A DNA stretch of 28,463 nucleotides from AM-2324 sp964225135 (GTDB lineage Bacteria; Bacteroidota; Bacteroidia; Chitinophagales; Saprospiraceae), in assembly GCA_964225135.1 (NCBI GenBank), contig CAXQNQ010000131.1:1-28463 (forward strand). The letters run 5' to 3'. The notes beneath the pieces were generated by a model that saw only the letters and a list, made by a program, of their open reading frames with translations, did no database searches and was not told where the DNA came from. Made by a program: the position numbers and the translations under genes. This document shows positions 15,413 through 23,487 of this stretch, one piece after another (positions within the stretch are counted from its first letter, which is position 1; each line of letters opens with the position of its first letter).

Positions 15413-17368
15413 ATGACCATCAGAATTTATTTGACAATCTTTTTTGCAACGCTTTTCCAATTTTACGCACAAGCACAAATGGAAAAGGACCCAGTCTTGT
15501 TTACTGTAAATGGAGATGAAGTACGCGTCTCAGAATTTCAGTATATCTACGAAAAAACCAATGGTGATGAGGCTAATTATTCCATCCGATCAGTGAACGA
15601 ATATTTAGACTTGTACAAAAAGTTCAAATTAAAAGTAGCTCGTGCTAAAGAAATGCAGTTAGACACGATTACTTCCTTAAAGAAGGAATTAGAGGGTTAC
15701 CAAAGACAATTAGCCGACTCCTATCTCTTAGATAAAGAAATTACTGAAAAACTTACTCGAGAAGTTTATGATCGATCTAAACAAGATGTAGAAGTTAGTC
15801 ATATCCTGGTGACTGTAGGCTCATCGGATACGTTAGCAGCATTTAAGAAAATAATGGCCGCTAAAGACATGCTAGCAAGTGGGGCACCTTTTGACGAAGT
15901 AGTTGCGAAATACTCAGAGGATCGTTCTGCCAAACGAAATAAAGGTTATGTCGGATTTGTATCTGCTCCTTTTCCTAACGGATTATATGAATTAGAAAAT
16001 ATAGCTTACGAACAAGAGCTGGGTGTTTACCATGGCCCAATTCGTTCTGAAGCAGGATATCACCTTGTTAAAATTGGTTCTAGACGTCCTGCTAGAGGTG
16101 AAGTTGAAGCTGCACATATCTGGGTTAAGAAATCTGGAGAAGGTGACGAGAAAGCCCAATTAACCATTAATGAAGCATATACGAAATTACAATCGGGTAT
16201 GGAGTTCAAAGATGCTGCAAGGTTTTATTCTGATGATGACAAAACCAAAGGCAAAGGCGGATATATCGGTTTCTTTGGTATTAATAAGTATGATATCAAC
16301 TTTGAAAATGCCGTATTCGAACTGGAAGATGGCCAGTATTCAGAACCATTCGAATCTCCATCAGGTTGGCATATCGTAAAGCGCATTTCCAAAAAAGGCT
16401 TACAAGATTACAACTTAGTAAAAGGTAAGCTTCAGGCCAACATCAAAAAAGATACGCGTTTCCAAATTGCGAAAGACCTCATGGTCAAGCGCATCCAACA
16501 AGAAAACAATATGGTGGTCAACACCCAGACCTTACAAGCATATACAGCAACACTTGGGGATAATTTTTTGACCTACAAATGGAAACCTACTGATGTAGGT
16601 ACTGAAAACACCTTAGTCACTTTCAAGGAAGACTATGTGATAACCGTTGGAGATTTTAATGAGTACCTGAAGAAAAACTCAAGAGACAGAATTAGAATGG
16701 GAAAAGCTACTGCGATAAGTGATGCAGTTGATGTCCTTTTCGCCAACTTCATAGGAGACCAAACTTTGAAATATGAAGAGATGCAACTTCCTATAAAATA
16801 CCCAGAGTTTAAAGCATTGATGCGAGAATATTCTGAGGGGATTCTACTTTTTGAAGCAACAAAAATTGAGGTATGGGATAAAGCAAGCGAAGACTCTGTT
16901 GGTTTGGTTGAATTTCATAAGACAATAGCGGATCGTTATCAATGGAGGGAACGCGCTGAGACCTCGATCTACACTTTAAATAATCTAGATGAAGATCTAA
17001 TGGCTAAGATTGTTAAGTATGCAAAGAAAAAACCTGCAGAAAAAGTATTAGCCAAGTTCAATAAGAAAGAGGAAGTACTTAGTCATACTAATAAGTCTTT
17101 CGAAAGAGAGGGTGCTAAAATCGTGAGAGGATTAGCATGGGAAGTTGGTACTACAACTACTGTAGAAGTCAATACCTATGATAAAACTCAAAGCTTTCTA
17201 AAGTTTGAATCACTTCAACCTGCAGTAAATAAAACCATAGACGAAGCTAAGGGATATATCATTTCTGATTACCAAGACCAATTACAAAAAGAGTGGATTG
17301 CCATGTTAGAAGATCGTTATGATGTTCAAATTAATACCGCTGTACTTAAAAGTCTGTATAAGAAATAA
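15413..17368 (+). CDS. Periplasmic peptidyl-prolyl isomerase with two parvulin domains
   Basis: A secreted 651-residue foldase that should assist proline isomerisation in outer-membrane or secreted proteins. The ATG at 15413 opens an ordinary signal peptide (MTIRIYLTIFFATLFQFYAQAQ, cleavage likely after the second AQA/AQ). An upstream in-frame TTG at 15359 would only add a charged leader, so I rejected it. After a helical N-terminal region come two parvulin (PpiC) domains: about residues 125-225 (VSHILVTVG to GYHLVKIG) and about 230-325 (AAHIWVKK to GWHIVKRI). The roughly 325-residue C-terminal half has no domain I recognise and probably is a helical/chaperone segment. It is the first of three codirectional genes; the next starts 4 bases after its stop. 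Confidence 0.9.
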   Translation: MTIRIYLTIFFATLFQFYAQAQMEKDPVLFTVNGDEVRVSEFQYIYEKTNGDEANYSIRSVNEYLDLYKKFKLKVARAKEMQLDTITSLKKELEGYQRQLADSYLLDKEITEKLTREVYDRSKQDVEVSHILVTVGSSDTLAAFKKIMAAKDMLASGAPFDEVVAKYSEDRSAKRNKGYVGFVSAPFPNGLYELENIAYEQELGVYHGPIRSEAGYHLVKIGSRRPARGEVEAAHIWVKKSGEGDEKAQLTINEAYTKLQSGMEFKDAARFYSDDDKTKGKGGYIGFFGINKYDINFENAVFELEDGQYSEPFESPSGWHIVKRISKKGLQDYNLVKGKLQANIKKDTRFQIAKDLMVKRIQQENNMVVNTQTLQAYTATLGDNFLTYKWKPTDVGTENTLVTFKEDYVITVGDFNEYLKKNSRDRIRMGKATAISDAVDVLFANFIGDQTLKYEEMQLPIKYPEFKALMREYSEGILLFEATKIEVWDKASEDSVGLVEFHKTIADRYQWRERAETSIYTLNNLDEDLMAKIVKYAKKKPAEKVLAKFNKKEEVLSHTNKSFEREGAKIVRGLAWEVGTTTTVEVNTYDKTQSFLKFESLQPAVNKTIDEAKGYIISDYQDQLQKEWIAMLEDRYDVQINTAVLKSLYKK

Positions 17369-17372
17369 TGGT

Positions 17373-18233
17373 ATGCGTATTTTATTGAGACAAAATATCT
17401 TCTACTCTACTGCCTTTACACTTTTGTGTTTATGCATAGCTTGTACTCCAGTTGAGCAAGATGATAATGGAAATATTATCGCTGAAGTCTATGATCGTAA
17501 GTTGTATGATAAGGATATAGAGGGATTAGTTCCTGGTGGCATATCAAAAGAAGATAGTGCCATGCTCATAAATGCCTATATTGACAAATGGCTACAAGAT
17601 GCTTCCTTGATGCATGAAGCAAGCCAAAATATGCCCATAGATTTGGACATTGAAGAGTTGGTTAAAGATTATAAGGAGTCTTTAATTCTGCACAACTACG
17701 AAAAAGTATTAATCAATGAATTCTTAGATTCAACTGTTACTGTGGAAGAAACAGAAGCCTATATTCAAGATAATATTGCTAAGTTCACACAAACAGAGCC
17801 TTTAATCAAAGTAGAATTCATTAAAATATTAACGGAATCCCCTGACATAGATGTGCTCATTGATACTTGGAATGAAGAAGCAGAAGTTAACTTGCTCTTG
17901 GACTATTGTGAACGATATGCCCATGTCCATATATTGGATACCATGCACTGGAGGCAATTTTCAAGCATAGAGGTACATCTTCCGGCTAGCTTGAAGGGCA
18001 AGTCAATCAATCAACTACCTAAGGATAAAGTTTTTGAAGAAGAAAATTTCACTTATCTACTTAGGGTGTTTGATGTAGTCAAAGCTGGAGATACTGCCCC
18101 ATTCGATTATGCAGCAGCACAAGCCAAAAAAGTGATCCTACACCAACGCAAAGTGAAACTGCTAAACGAAAAGAAGAAAAATATATATCAAGACGCTGTT
18201 CGAAAAAATCAGGTGCGTACATACAACGATTAG
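17373..18233 (+). CDS. PPIase-associated periplasmic protein, probable lipoprotein, without parvulin domain
   Basis: A 286-residue envelope protein placed between two parvulin-type isomerases. The ATG at 17373 is preferred over an in-frame upstream ATG at 17319, since it lies just after the preceding stop and opens a signal sequence ending in LCLCIAC. Cys24 could be lipidated, but the residue three before it is Cys rather than Leu, so the lipobox is imperfect. The mature part begins with an acidic stretch and a SurA-N-like helical region (VYDRKLYDKDIEGLV, then AYIDKWLQDASLMHEAS at about 65-85). I find no parvulin core (no HILV-type strand and no GYH-type ending). In other Bacteroidota similar middle genes are often loosely labelled as PPIase. 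A chaperone or partner role for its neighbours is inferred from position. Confidence 0.75.
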   Translation: MRILLRQNIFYSTAFTLLCLCIACTPVEQDDNGNIIAEVYDRKLYDKDIEGLVPGGISKEDSAMLINAYIDKWLQDASLMHEASQNMPIDLDIEELVKDYKESLILHNYEKVLINEFLDSTVTVEETEAYIQDNIAKFTQTEPLIKVEFIKILTESPDIDVLIDTWNEEAEVNLLLDYCERYAHVHILDTMHWRQFSSIEVHLPASLKGKSINQLPKDKVFEEENFTYLLRVFDVVKAGDTAPFDYAAAQAKKVILHQRKVKLLNEKKKNIYQDAVRKNQVRTYND

Positions 18234-18282
18234 TGTCATTGTATGACTCTGTTATAAAAGAGAAGTCTTAAATACTTTATAA

Positions 18283-19647
18283 ATGAATTATCCGATGAGA
18301 GGATTTAGAAGAGGCCTTTGGGCAATTATTGTTGTTTTGTTTTCGAGCCATGCTGCATTTGCGCAGTCACAGGTAATCGATCAGGTTATTGGTACTGTTG
18401 GAGGTGAATACATCCTTCTGTCAGATGTTATGGAGCAAAAAGCAAAGCTTGAAGCGCAGCAGGGTGCTCTACCAGAAAATATTGACTGTATACTTTTGGA
18501 AAGTGAGATTTCTAGGAAACTCTTGATTAATCAGGCAAAACTGGACTCACTAATTGTCAGTGAAGATGAAATTCAAGGTCAATTAGATGCCAGAGTAGAT
18601 CAGATTTTGGCCTACATGAATGGTGACGAACAACAATTCGAAGATTATTACGGTCAGTCGGTATCCGAGTTTAAATCTTTGTTTAGAGAAGATATCGAAG
18701 CACAAATTTTAGCTGAAAGAATGCGATCGCAAATCGCTATGGACATAAAGGTTACTCCTTCAGAGGTTAATGCATTTTTCAATAGTATTCCTTTAGATTC
18801 CCTGCCTTTCTTTAACTCAGAAGTTGAAATCGGAGAAATTGTAGTCAACCCAAAGGTCAATCCAGAAGAAAGGCTTAAAGCACAAGAAAAAGCTCAAACT
18901 ATTCTAGATGAATTATTAGCTGGTGGAGATTTTGTAGAGTTAGCAAAGAAGCATTCGATGGATGGAACAGCTCGAATCGGTGGAGACCTTGGATGGAATA
19001 AGCGTGGTTCTTTTGTACCTGAATTCGAAGCCAGCGCATACAATCTAGAAGAATTAGAATTATCTGATGTAGTCGAAACGGAGTTTGGTTTTCACATCAT
19101 TCAATTAATGGAGCGAAGAGGAAATGCCATTAACACTAGGCATATATTAATCAAACCAGAGATTACTGATGCAGATTTAGCCAAAACAGAAAGAGAGTTG
19201 ATGGAGGTCAGAAGGCAAATTGAATCGGGAGAATTGACTTTTTCACAAGCAGTAAAGGATTTCGGATCAGATAAGGAGCAGAGCTATAATAATGACGGAC
19301 GTATGGTTAATCCACAGTCGCAAAACTCCTACTTCCAGATGAATGAATTAGAGCCGGATATTTTCTTCACTATAGACACCATGGAGGTCATGGGGATTTC
19401 TAACCCTATGCAAGTTTATGATGCTATCGGAGAGGTTCAATATAAAATCATTCAATTACAATCCAGAACAGATCCACATACAGCAAACTTACTTCAAGAT
19501 TATTCAAAGATACAGGCTGCTGCGGGAGACTTAAAACGAAATGAATATATCAATGGCTGGGTAAGCAAAACGATAAAAAATACCTTTATAGAGATCACCA
19601 GTGATCTGAAGACCTGTCCAGAAATTGAAAAATGGACGAGTAAATAA
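18283..19647 (+). CDS. SurA-like periplasmic chaperone/peptidyl-prolyl isomerase
   Basis: A 454-residue secreted foldase with the SurA layout: a signal peptide ending AAFAQ (about 1-28), a SurA_N helical domain (about 29-165, beginning VIDQVIGTVGGEYILLSDV), a first parvulin domain (about 180-270, EIGEIVVNP to GFHIIQLMERRG), a second (about 283-386, NTRHILIKPEI to YKIIQLQSR), and a C-terminal helix that in SurA packs back on the N-domain. E. coli SurA is 428 residues, so the size fits. The expected role is chaperoning unfolded outer-membrane proteins, which in this organism would include very large barrels. It starts with ATG at 18283, 49 bases after the previous gene, and ends at a strong terminator, closing the three-gene unit. 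Confidence 0.92.
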   Translation: MNYPMRGFRRGLWAIIVVLFSSHAAFAQSQVIDQVIGTVGGEYILLSDVMEQKAKLEAQQGALPENIDCILLESEISRKLLINQAKLDSLIVSEDEIQGQLDARVDQILAYMNGDEQQFEDYYGQSVSEFKSLFREDIEAQILAERMRSQIAMDIKVTPSEVNAFFNSIPLDSLPFFNSEVEIGEIVVNPKVNPEERLKAQEKAQTILDELLAGGDFVELAKKHSMDGTARIGGDLGWNKRGSFVPEFEASAYNLEELELSDVVETEFGFHIIQLMERRGNAINTRHILIKPEITDADLAKTERELMEVRRQIESGELTFSQAVKDFGSDKEQSYNNDGRMVNPQSQNSYFQMNELEPDIFFTIDTMEVMGISNPMQVYDAIGEVQYKIIQLQSRTDPHTANLLQDYSKIQAAAGDLKRNEYINGWVSKTIKNTFIEITSDLKTCPEIEKWTSK

Positions 19648-19680
19648 AAAAAGGCCCGAAATGATTTCGGGCCTTTTTTT
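19646..19680. terminator. Bidirectional hairpin terminator after the SurA-like gene
   Basis: An A-tract, GGCCCGAA, a five-base loop, TTCGGGCC and a T-tract give a strong GC stem with U-runs on both strands. It occupies exactly the gap between the two convergent stop codons and serves both genes. Confidence 0.93.
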
Positions 19681-20099
19681 TATTTGAACTGATCGAAGAA
19701 TACTTTTTCCTCGGGTGTCTGTTTGAGCAATACATATAGCATCATGCCTCCTAAGGCATTAAACATCAAGTAGTCATTATGCATCACAAAGCTCAATACC
19801 AGATTGACCAAAACAGATCCTTCCATCAAGGCTAAACGAAGTATAAACTTAGTTTGTAATTGCTGATATAAGCCAGTTGTAGCCTCTGGACTACCTTCTA
19901 ATAATCTTTGATTGCCTTGTCTAAACCAATTCGCCAATAAGTAACAAGAAACCATAAATATTAACCCAAAAATCCAATACATATCCAAGACCTTGTCCTG
20001 GACTTCAGGGTCAGTTATTAACCGAAATACAGCAGCAATACTTAACTGCCCGAATAAGAGGGCAATGAACATCTTATGTTCTTTATTCATGTCTTTCAT
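19680..20099 (-). CDS. Small integral membrane protein, four helices, unknown function
   Basis: A 139-residue protein that I do not recognise. Its sequence predicts four membrane helices: about residues 10-28 (MFIALLFGQLSIAAVF), 41-59 (MYWIFGLIFMVSCYLLANW), 87-105 and 110-124 (LMFNALGGMMLYVLL). A soluble loop with RQGNQRLLEGSPEATTGLYQQ lies between helices 2 and 3. The start is ATG at 20099; a second ATG three codons later is equally possible. It lies downstream of the POT transporter in the same direction, 51 bases away, with a hairpin between them. It could share the transporter transcript or have its own. The layout is typical of small conserved Bacteroidota membrane proteins of unknown role. 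Confidence 0.8.
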   Translation of the reverse strand: MKDMNKEHKMFIALLFGQLSIAAVFRLITDPEVQDKVLDMYWIFGLIFMVSCYLLANWFRQGNQRLLEGSPEATTGLYQQLQTKFILRLALMEGSVLVNLVLSFVMHNDYLMFNALGGMMLYVLLKQTPEEKVFFDQFK

Positions 20100-20112
20100 A
20101 GCAGTATAATTA

Positions 20113-20137
20113 GAGCTTTCTAATGAATAGAAAGCTC
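20113..20137. repeat. Hairpin between POT transporter and small membrane protein
   Basis: GAGCTTTCTA and TAGAAAGCTC pair perfectly (ten-base arms) around a five-base loop. Neither strand has a strong T-run after the stem, so it may be an attenuating or mRNA-stabilising hairpin rather than a full terminator. Confidence 0.6.
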
Positions 20138-20150
20138 CGTTATGAATGAT

Positions 20151-21518
20151 TTATGATTCTTGATCCTCTACTCCGTGGGTAAGGCGTTCTAGTGGTTTTC
20201 TAATGGCAAGCACGAGTAGACCAACGATAATACATGAAATCGCAATTCCAGTGAAAATCGTTAGCTCACCAAAAGTACTTGCAGACTCACCTAACAGGCC
20301 AGCCAATTTGTTTCCAAGTCCGGTAATGGCAAAATATACCCCCATGATGATTGCACCATATTTCATAGGTGCCAACTTAGTTATGTAGGATAAGGCAACA
20401 GGCGATAGACATAACTCCCCTACAGTATGGAAAAGATACGCTAATACCAACCAATACATAGCCGAAGACCCTGTCCGTTCAAACTCAAGCGAAGCAGCAG
20501 ACATAAAGAAAAATCCAGTACCCATGATAATCAAACCAACAATCATCTTGAAGAGAGAAGTGGATAGTTTACCTTGTAGCTTTCTTTTAGCCCAATACAA
20601 GGCCACTGATGATCCTAAAACAATAATGAAGAATGCATTCAAAGATTGGAACCAGGAAGTAGGAATCTCCCAGCCCATAAACATTCTATTCGTATTAGAT
20701 TCTGCATACAGATTCATCAATCCCCCAGCCTGCTCGAAAGCACCCCAGAAAAAGATAACCAATATGAATGAAACCAAAAGAACTTTAATCCTATCCCATT
20801 CAATTGAGGTAAGTGGTTTATCTATAGCTTCCAATTCAGCTTTAGATTTGGATTGTTTGAAGTAATCCCCCACTCCAACTAAATGTTTTTGTCCTGCCAA
20901 ATATTGGATCAAACCTAAAGCCATCCCGATACCAGCTAATCCAAATCCATAGTGCCATCCAAAGGTTTCTCCTACATATCCTACAATTAAACTCGAAAGG
21001 AAGGCTCCGATATTGATACCTATATAGAAGATTGTAAAACCTTTATCACGTCTGATATCACCCTGTTTATACAAGCCACCAACCATAGTTGAAATATTAG
21101 GTTTCAGCATACCAACCCCTGCAATAATAAATGCAAGACCAGAATACCATGCCCACATGGCTTCTACCGCTAAAACACTATGGCCAATGACTAATAAAAT
21201 ACCTCCTATGAGTACTGCTTTTTTCTGTCCAAAAACACGATCAGCCAAAATACCACCCGGAATAGATGCTACATATACTAGCATAGTGTACCAACCATAT
21301 AATTTCAATGCCTCCCCATCTGTCCATCCTAAGCCTGGATTATCTCCAGTATTTAAAGAAGTTAGGTATAGCACGAATAATGCCCGCATACCATAATATG
21401 AGAAGCGCTCCCACATCTCAGTAAAAAACAATACATATAATCCGACTGGATGTCCAAAAAGCTCTTTACGCTCAGGCGTATTATTATCATCCAAAAAAGC
21501 AGTATTACCTGTACTCAT
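20151..21518 (-). CDS. POT/PTR2-family proton-coupled oligopeptide transporter
   Basis: A 455-residue major-facilitator protein that should import di- and tripeptides with protons across the inner membrane. The family signature is present early: FFTEMWERFSYYGMRA at about residues 31-46 carries the ExxERFxYYG motif linked to proton coupling. The second PTR2 signature, FYIGINIGAF, is at about 167-176. About twelve to fourteen hydrophobic helices follow, with a cytosolic charged segment around residues 218-235, and SPVALSYITKLAP near helix 10, usual for this family. Length is normal and no key residue seems lost. The start ATG is at 21518, and a 125-base AT-rich region separates it from the rhodanese gene upstream, so it likely has its own promoter. 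Exact substrate range cannot be told. Confidence 0.93.
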   Translation of the reverse strand: MSTGNTAFLDDNNTPERKELFGHPVGLYVLFFTEMWERFSYYGMRALFVLYLTSLNTGDNPGLGWTDGEALKLYGWYTMLVYVASIPGGILADRVFGQKKAVLIGGILLVIGHSVLAVEAMWAWYSGLAFIIAGVGMLKPNISTMVGGLYKQGDIRRDKGFTIFYIGINIGAFLSSLIVGYVGETFGWHYGFGLAGIGMALGLIQYLAGQKHLVGVGDYFKQSKSKAELEAIDKPLTSIEWDRIKVLLVSFILVIFFWGAFEQAGGLMNLYAESNTNRMFMGWEIPTSWFQSLNAFFIIVLGSSVALYWAKRKLQGKLSTSLFKMIVGLIIMGTGFFFMSAASLEFERTGSSAMYWLVLAYLFHTVGELCLSPVALSYITKLAPMKYGAIIMGVYFAITGLGNKLAGLLGESASTFGELTIFTGIAISCIIVGLLVLAIRKPLERLTHGVEDQES

Positions 21519-21610
21519 ATTTTTTGATTTGAAAGTTTTAATATTGAATTAGCATATTTAACTGGAAAGAAAAATATCATTTTTTCATTAAGTCGAGGTC
21601 TATAAGGACT

Positions 21611-21634
21611 ATCTTTTAAAAAATAATAAAAGAT
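21611..21634. repeat. AT-rich hairpin between rhodanese stop and POT start
   Basis: ATCTTTTA and TAAAAGAT form eight-base arms around an eight-base AT-rich loop, 10 bases past the rhodanese stop. It may be a weak terminator for the rhodanese operon or an operator for the transporter gene; it is thermodynamically weak. Confidence 0.4.
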
Positions 21635-21643
21635 TTGGCCTGT

Positions 21644-21943
21644 TTAGGGCAGAAGAGAATAAACCCCTCCCTTTAAATTATAGAAATCACCCTTGTAACC
21701 GTTTAGCTTTAATTTCTGGATCGCTAATTGAGAACGAATACCTCTTTTGCAATAAAATACGACGGGCTTATCCTGAGCAACTTGATCTTTTAGTTTTACC
21801 ACCTCATCCAATGGAATCCAATCTCCACCAATATTGAAGCTTTCTCGTTCTGCCGATTCTCTAACATCTACTAACTGAAAATCCTTTTCAGCTGCTTTCC
21901 ATTCCTCTAATCCCTTAAGGTCAATCGCTTTTACTCCAAACAT
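21644..21943 (-). CDS. Single-domain rhodanese-like protein
   Basis: A 99-residue rhodanese-fold protein, a small cytosolic sulfur carrier or sulfurtransferase. The domain fills the protein: FQLVDVRESAERESFNIGG at about 22-40 is the typical N-terminal part, and the active-site loop CKRGIRS starts with catalytic Cys65. NLKGGVYSL closes the fold. The six-residue loop after Cys fits sulfurtransferases rather than the seven-residue Cdc25 phosphatase loop. No signal peptide or membrane segment is present. The ATG lies one base after the stop of the DUF4230 gene, so translation is probably coupled and the protein belongs to that operon. The sulfur acceptor is unknown. Confidence 0.88.
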   Translation of the reverse strand: MFGVKAIDLKGLEEWKAAEKDFQLVDVRESAERESFNIGGDWIPLDEVVKLKDQVAQDKPVVFYCKRGIRSQLAIQKLKLNGYKGDFYNLKGGVYSLLP

Positions 21944-21944
21944 C

Positions 21945-22595
21945 TTATTCTTTTGTCTCTAAGGTATCAAAGTTTTGCTGATTTAAAGAATCCAGGACAA
22001 CCACCTCAAAGGACCAGCCAGAGGACTCTGCTATAAAACGCATCATGTCTACCATTCGATTTCCATTTTTATTGGCAGTTTCCATTAAATCGGAGGATTG
22101 AGCTGCTGCTCTTATCTTGGCCTCTGCCTCTTTATTTAAATAGATATAATCCGATTCATCCAACTCAGAAAAAAACTTCCATTCCTCCTTTTCAAAATAG
22201 GCGATTTCATGATCTACGGATAGGATTTCAGCATCTGGAATATTACTTACCACGATTCGACGCTCTTCCTCAAAGGCATCAATTTTGATATTATTCATAT
22301 CAAAGCCCACTAGAACGGTCGCATTAACTTTTAGACGTGCTGTGACCGGTAGATAATTCTTGATGAGCAGGTAATCCATGTAACTGGAAAAGTCAGATTC
22401 TTCTTTGTACTCCACCTCCTCGGAGAAAAAACCTTCCACCGTTACCATCTTACAAACTTCTTCTATTCGATTGACTACAATTTGTGAAGAGATCTCCGTT
22501 TGTTGGGGCTTTGCGTTGAAAAAATTCCAACTCACTAAAACCCCAGCACCAAACAATAGGATACCAATGAATAATTTCCATATAATCTTAACCAT
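21945..22595 (-). CDS. DUF4230 membrane-anchored protein
   Basis: A 216-residue protein with one N-terminal membrane helix (about residues 5-24, IIWKLFIGILLFGAGVLVSW) and a soluble region matching the DUF4230 type: SSQIVVNRIEEVCKMVTVE near 36-54, then strand-rich sequence (TARLKVNATVLVGFDM) with RRIVVSNIPDAEIL. A helical end follows (KIRAAAQSSDLMETANKNG), then SGWSFEVVV. The function of DUF4230 is not known to me. Topology suggests the bulk is outside the cytoplasmic membrane. It lies between DUF3108 (55 bases upstream) and a rhodanese gene (one base downstream), all leftwards. The start ATG is at 22595. Confidence 0.8.
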   Translation of the reverse strand: MVKIIWKLFIGILLFGAGVLVSWNFFNAKPQQTEISSQIVVNRIEEVCKMVTVEGFFSEEVEYKEESDFSSYMDYLLIKNYLPVTARLKVNATVLVGFDMNNIKIDAFEEERRIVVSNIPDAEILSVDHEIAYFEKEEWKFFSELDESDYIYLNKEAEAKIRAAAQSSDLMETANKNGNRMVDMMRFIAESSGWSFEVVVLDSLNQQNFDTLETKE

Positions 22596-22650
22596 AAACA
22601 GTAGGAATTGCTTTGGTCAAGAAAATACAAATTATATAGGAATACTTAAT

Positions 22651-23481
22651 TTATGGATTCAAATTTTTGGGAGCTGCATAACGTAAGCCATCAAAATCCA
22701 TTAGTACCGCCTTAATAGATCCAACGGCAATTGGAGATTCAATTAATAGGGGTAATCGATTATTGTCCTTACTAACCCATACTTTCATTTGATCACCTTC
22801 TTTGAATACTTCTCCAGCAATAGTTGCAGGTGAGAATACATAGGTTTCAAAAGTCCCTAAGCCTTTGATTTTTTTCTCGTTTTCTACGCCTTTGTACTTG
22901 ACCTCCAATGGATATACCTCATTGTCTAGGAAAATAGAAACTGGTATAATTTCATTTTTAGCCATACGAGGATATTCCAGATTTCGAGCAAAGTAAATCA
23001 CAGATAACATATCATGCACACAGCTCTCAATAGCAATGGGATCTTTCTCCACAGCTTTAGACTTATCCTTACCACGAGTAGATAGTGCATAATTCTTATT
23101 TCGATCAAATTCTACTCGATCATACAAAGAAAAATTCCCTTCCTTAATATCCCGAACTGAAAGGGCAGGAAGCATAGTAGTGGGGTCGATATAAGATTCA
23201 TATCTGTCATGCACCTTAAAAAACCACTCATACGATTTATAGGTAGTGCCTATGGCTTTAAGCTTAGTCAATTCTCCAGATTCTTCCACCGAAAAAACAA
23301 CCTCACCAGCTGGGACCCAAACAAAGTTCCAATTGTAATACAATTTATAACGAACAACTTCTCCTGGCTGAAAGGCTGAATTTGACACAGCACAATTAGA
23401 AGCTTCTTGGGCTTGTACATTGGAGAAGCAGGTAATTAAAAAGGTAATTATTCCTAAAATTGGAGCACATTTTTTCAACAT
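22651..23481 (-). CDS. DUF3108 secreted protein
   Basis: A 276-residue exported protein. Signal peptide MLKKCAPILGIITFLITCFS with probable cleavage after NVQAQ (about residue 25). The mature part is a strand-rich DUF3108-like domain: FQPGEVVRYKLYYNWNFVWV, AGEVVFSVEE, the KSYEWFFKVHDRYESYIDP segment, HDMLSVIYFARN, and a C-terminal KVWVSKDNNRLPLLIES then IGSIKA-like strand. DUF3108 proteins are periplasmic and, from fold predictions known to me, resemble lipid-binding barrels; a precise role is not established. Its start is 6 bases after the stop of the flippase-like membrane protein, so the two are surely cotranscribed, which suggests joint work on an envelope lipid or glycan. Confidence 0.85.
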   Translation of the reverse strand: MLKKCAPILGIITFLITCFSNVQAQEASNCAVSNSAFQPGEVVRYKLYYNWNFVWVPAGEVVFSVEESGELTKLKAIGTTYKSYEWFFKVHDRYESYIDPTTMLPALSVRDIKEGNFSLYDRVEFDRNKNYALSTRGKDKSKAVEKDPIAIESCVHDMLSVIYFARNLEYPRMAKNEIIPVSIFLDNEVYPLEVKYKGVENEKKIKGLGTFETYVFSPATIAGEVFKEGDQMKVWVSKDNNRLPLLIESPIAVGSIKAVLMDFDGLRYAAPKNLNP

Positions 23482-23487
23482 AAAATC

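Noticed and set aside
17319..17372. Upstream ATG for the middle PPIase-unit protein
   Set aside because: It lies inside the preceding gene and would bury the signal sequence that starts at 17373.
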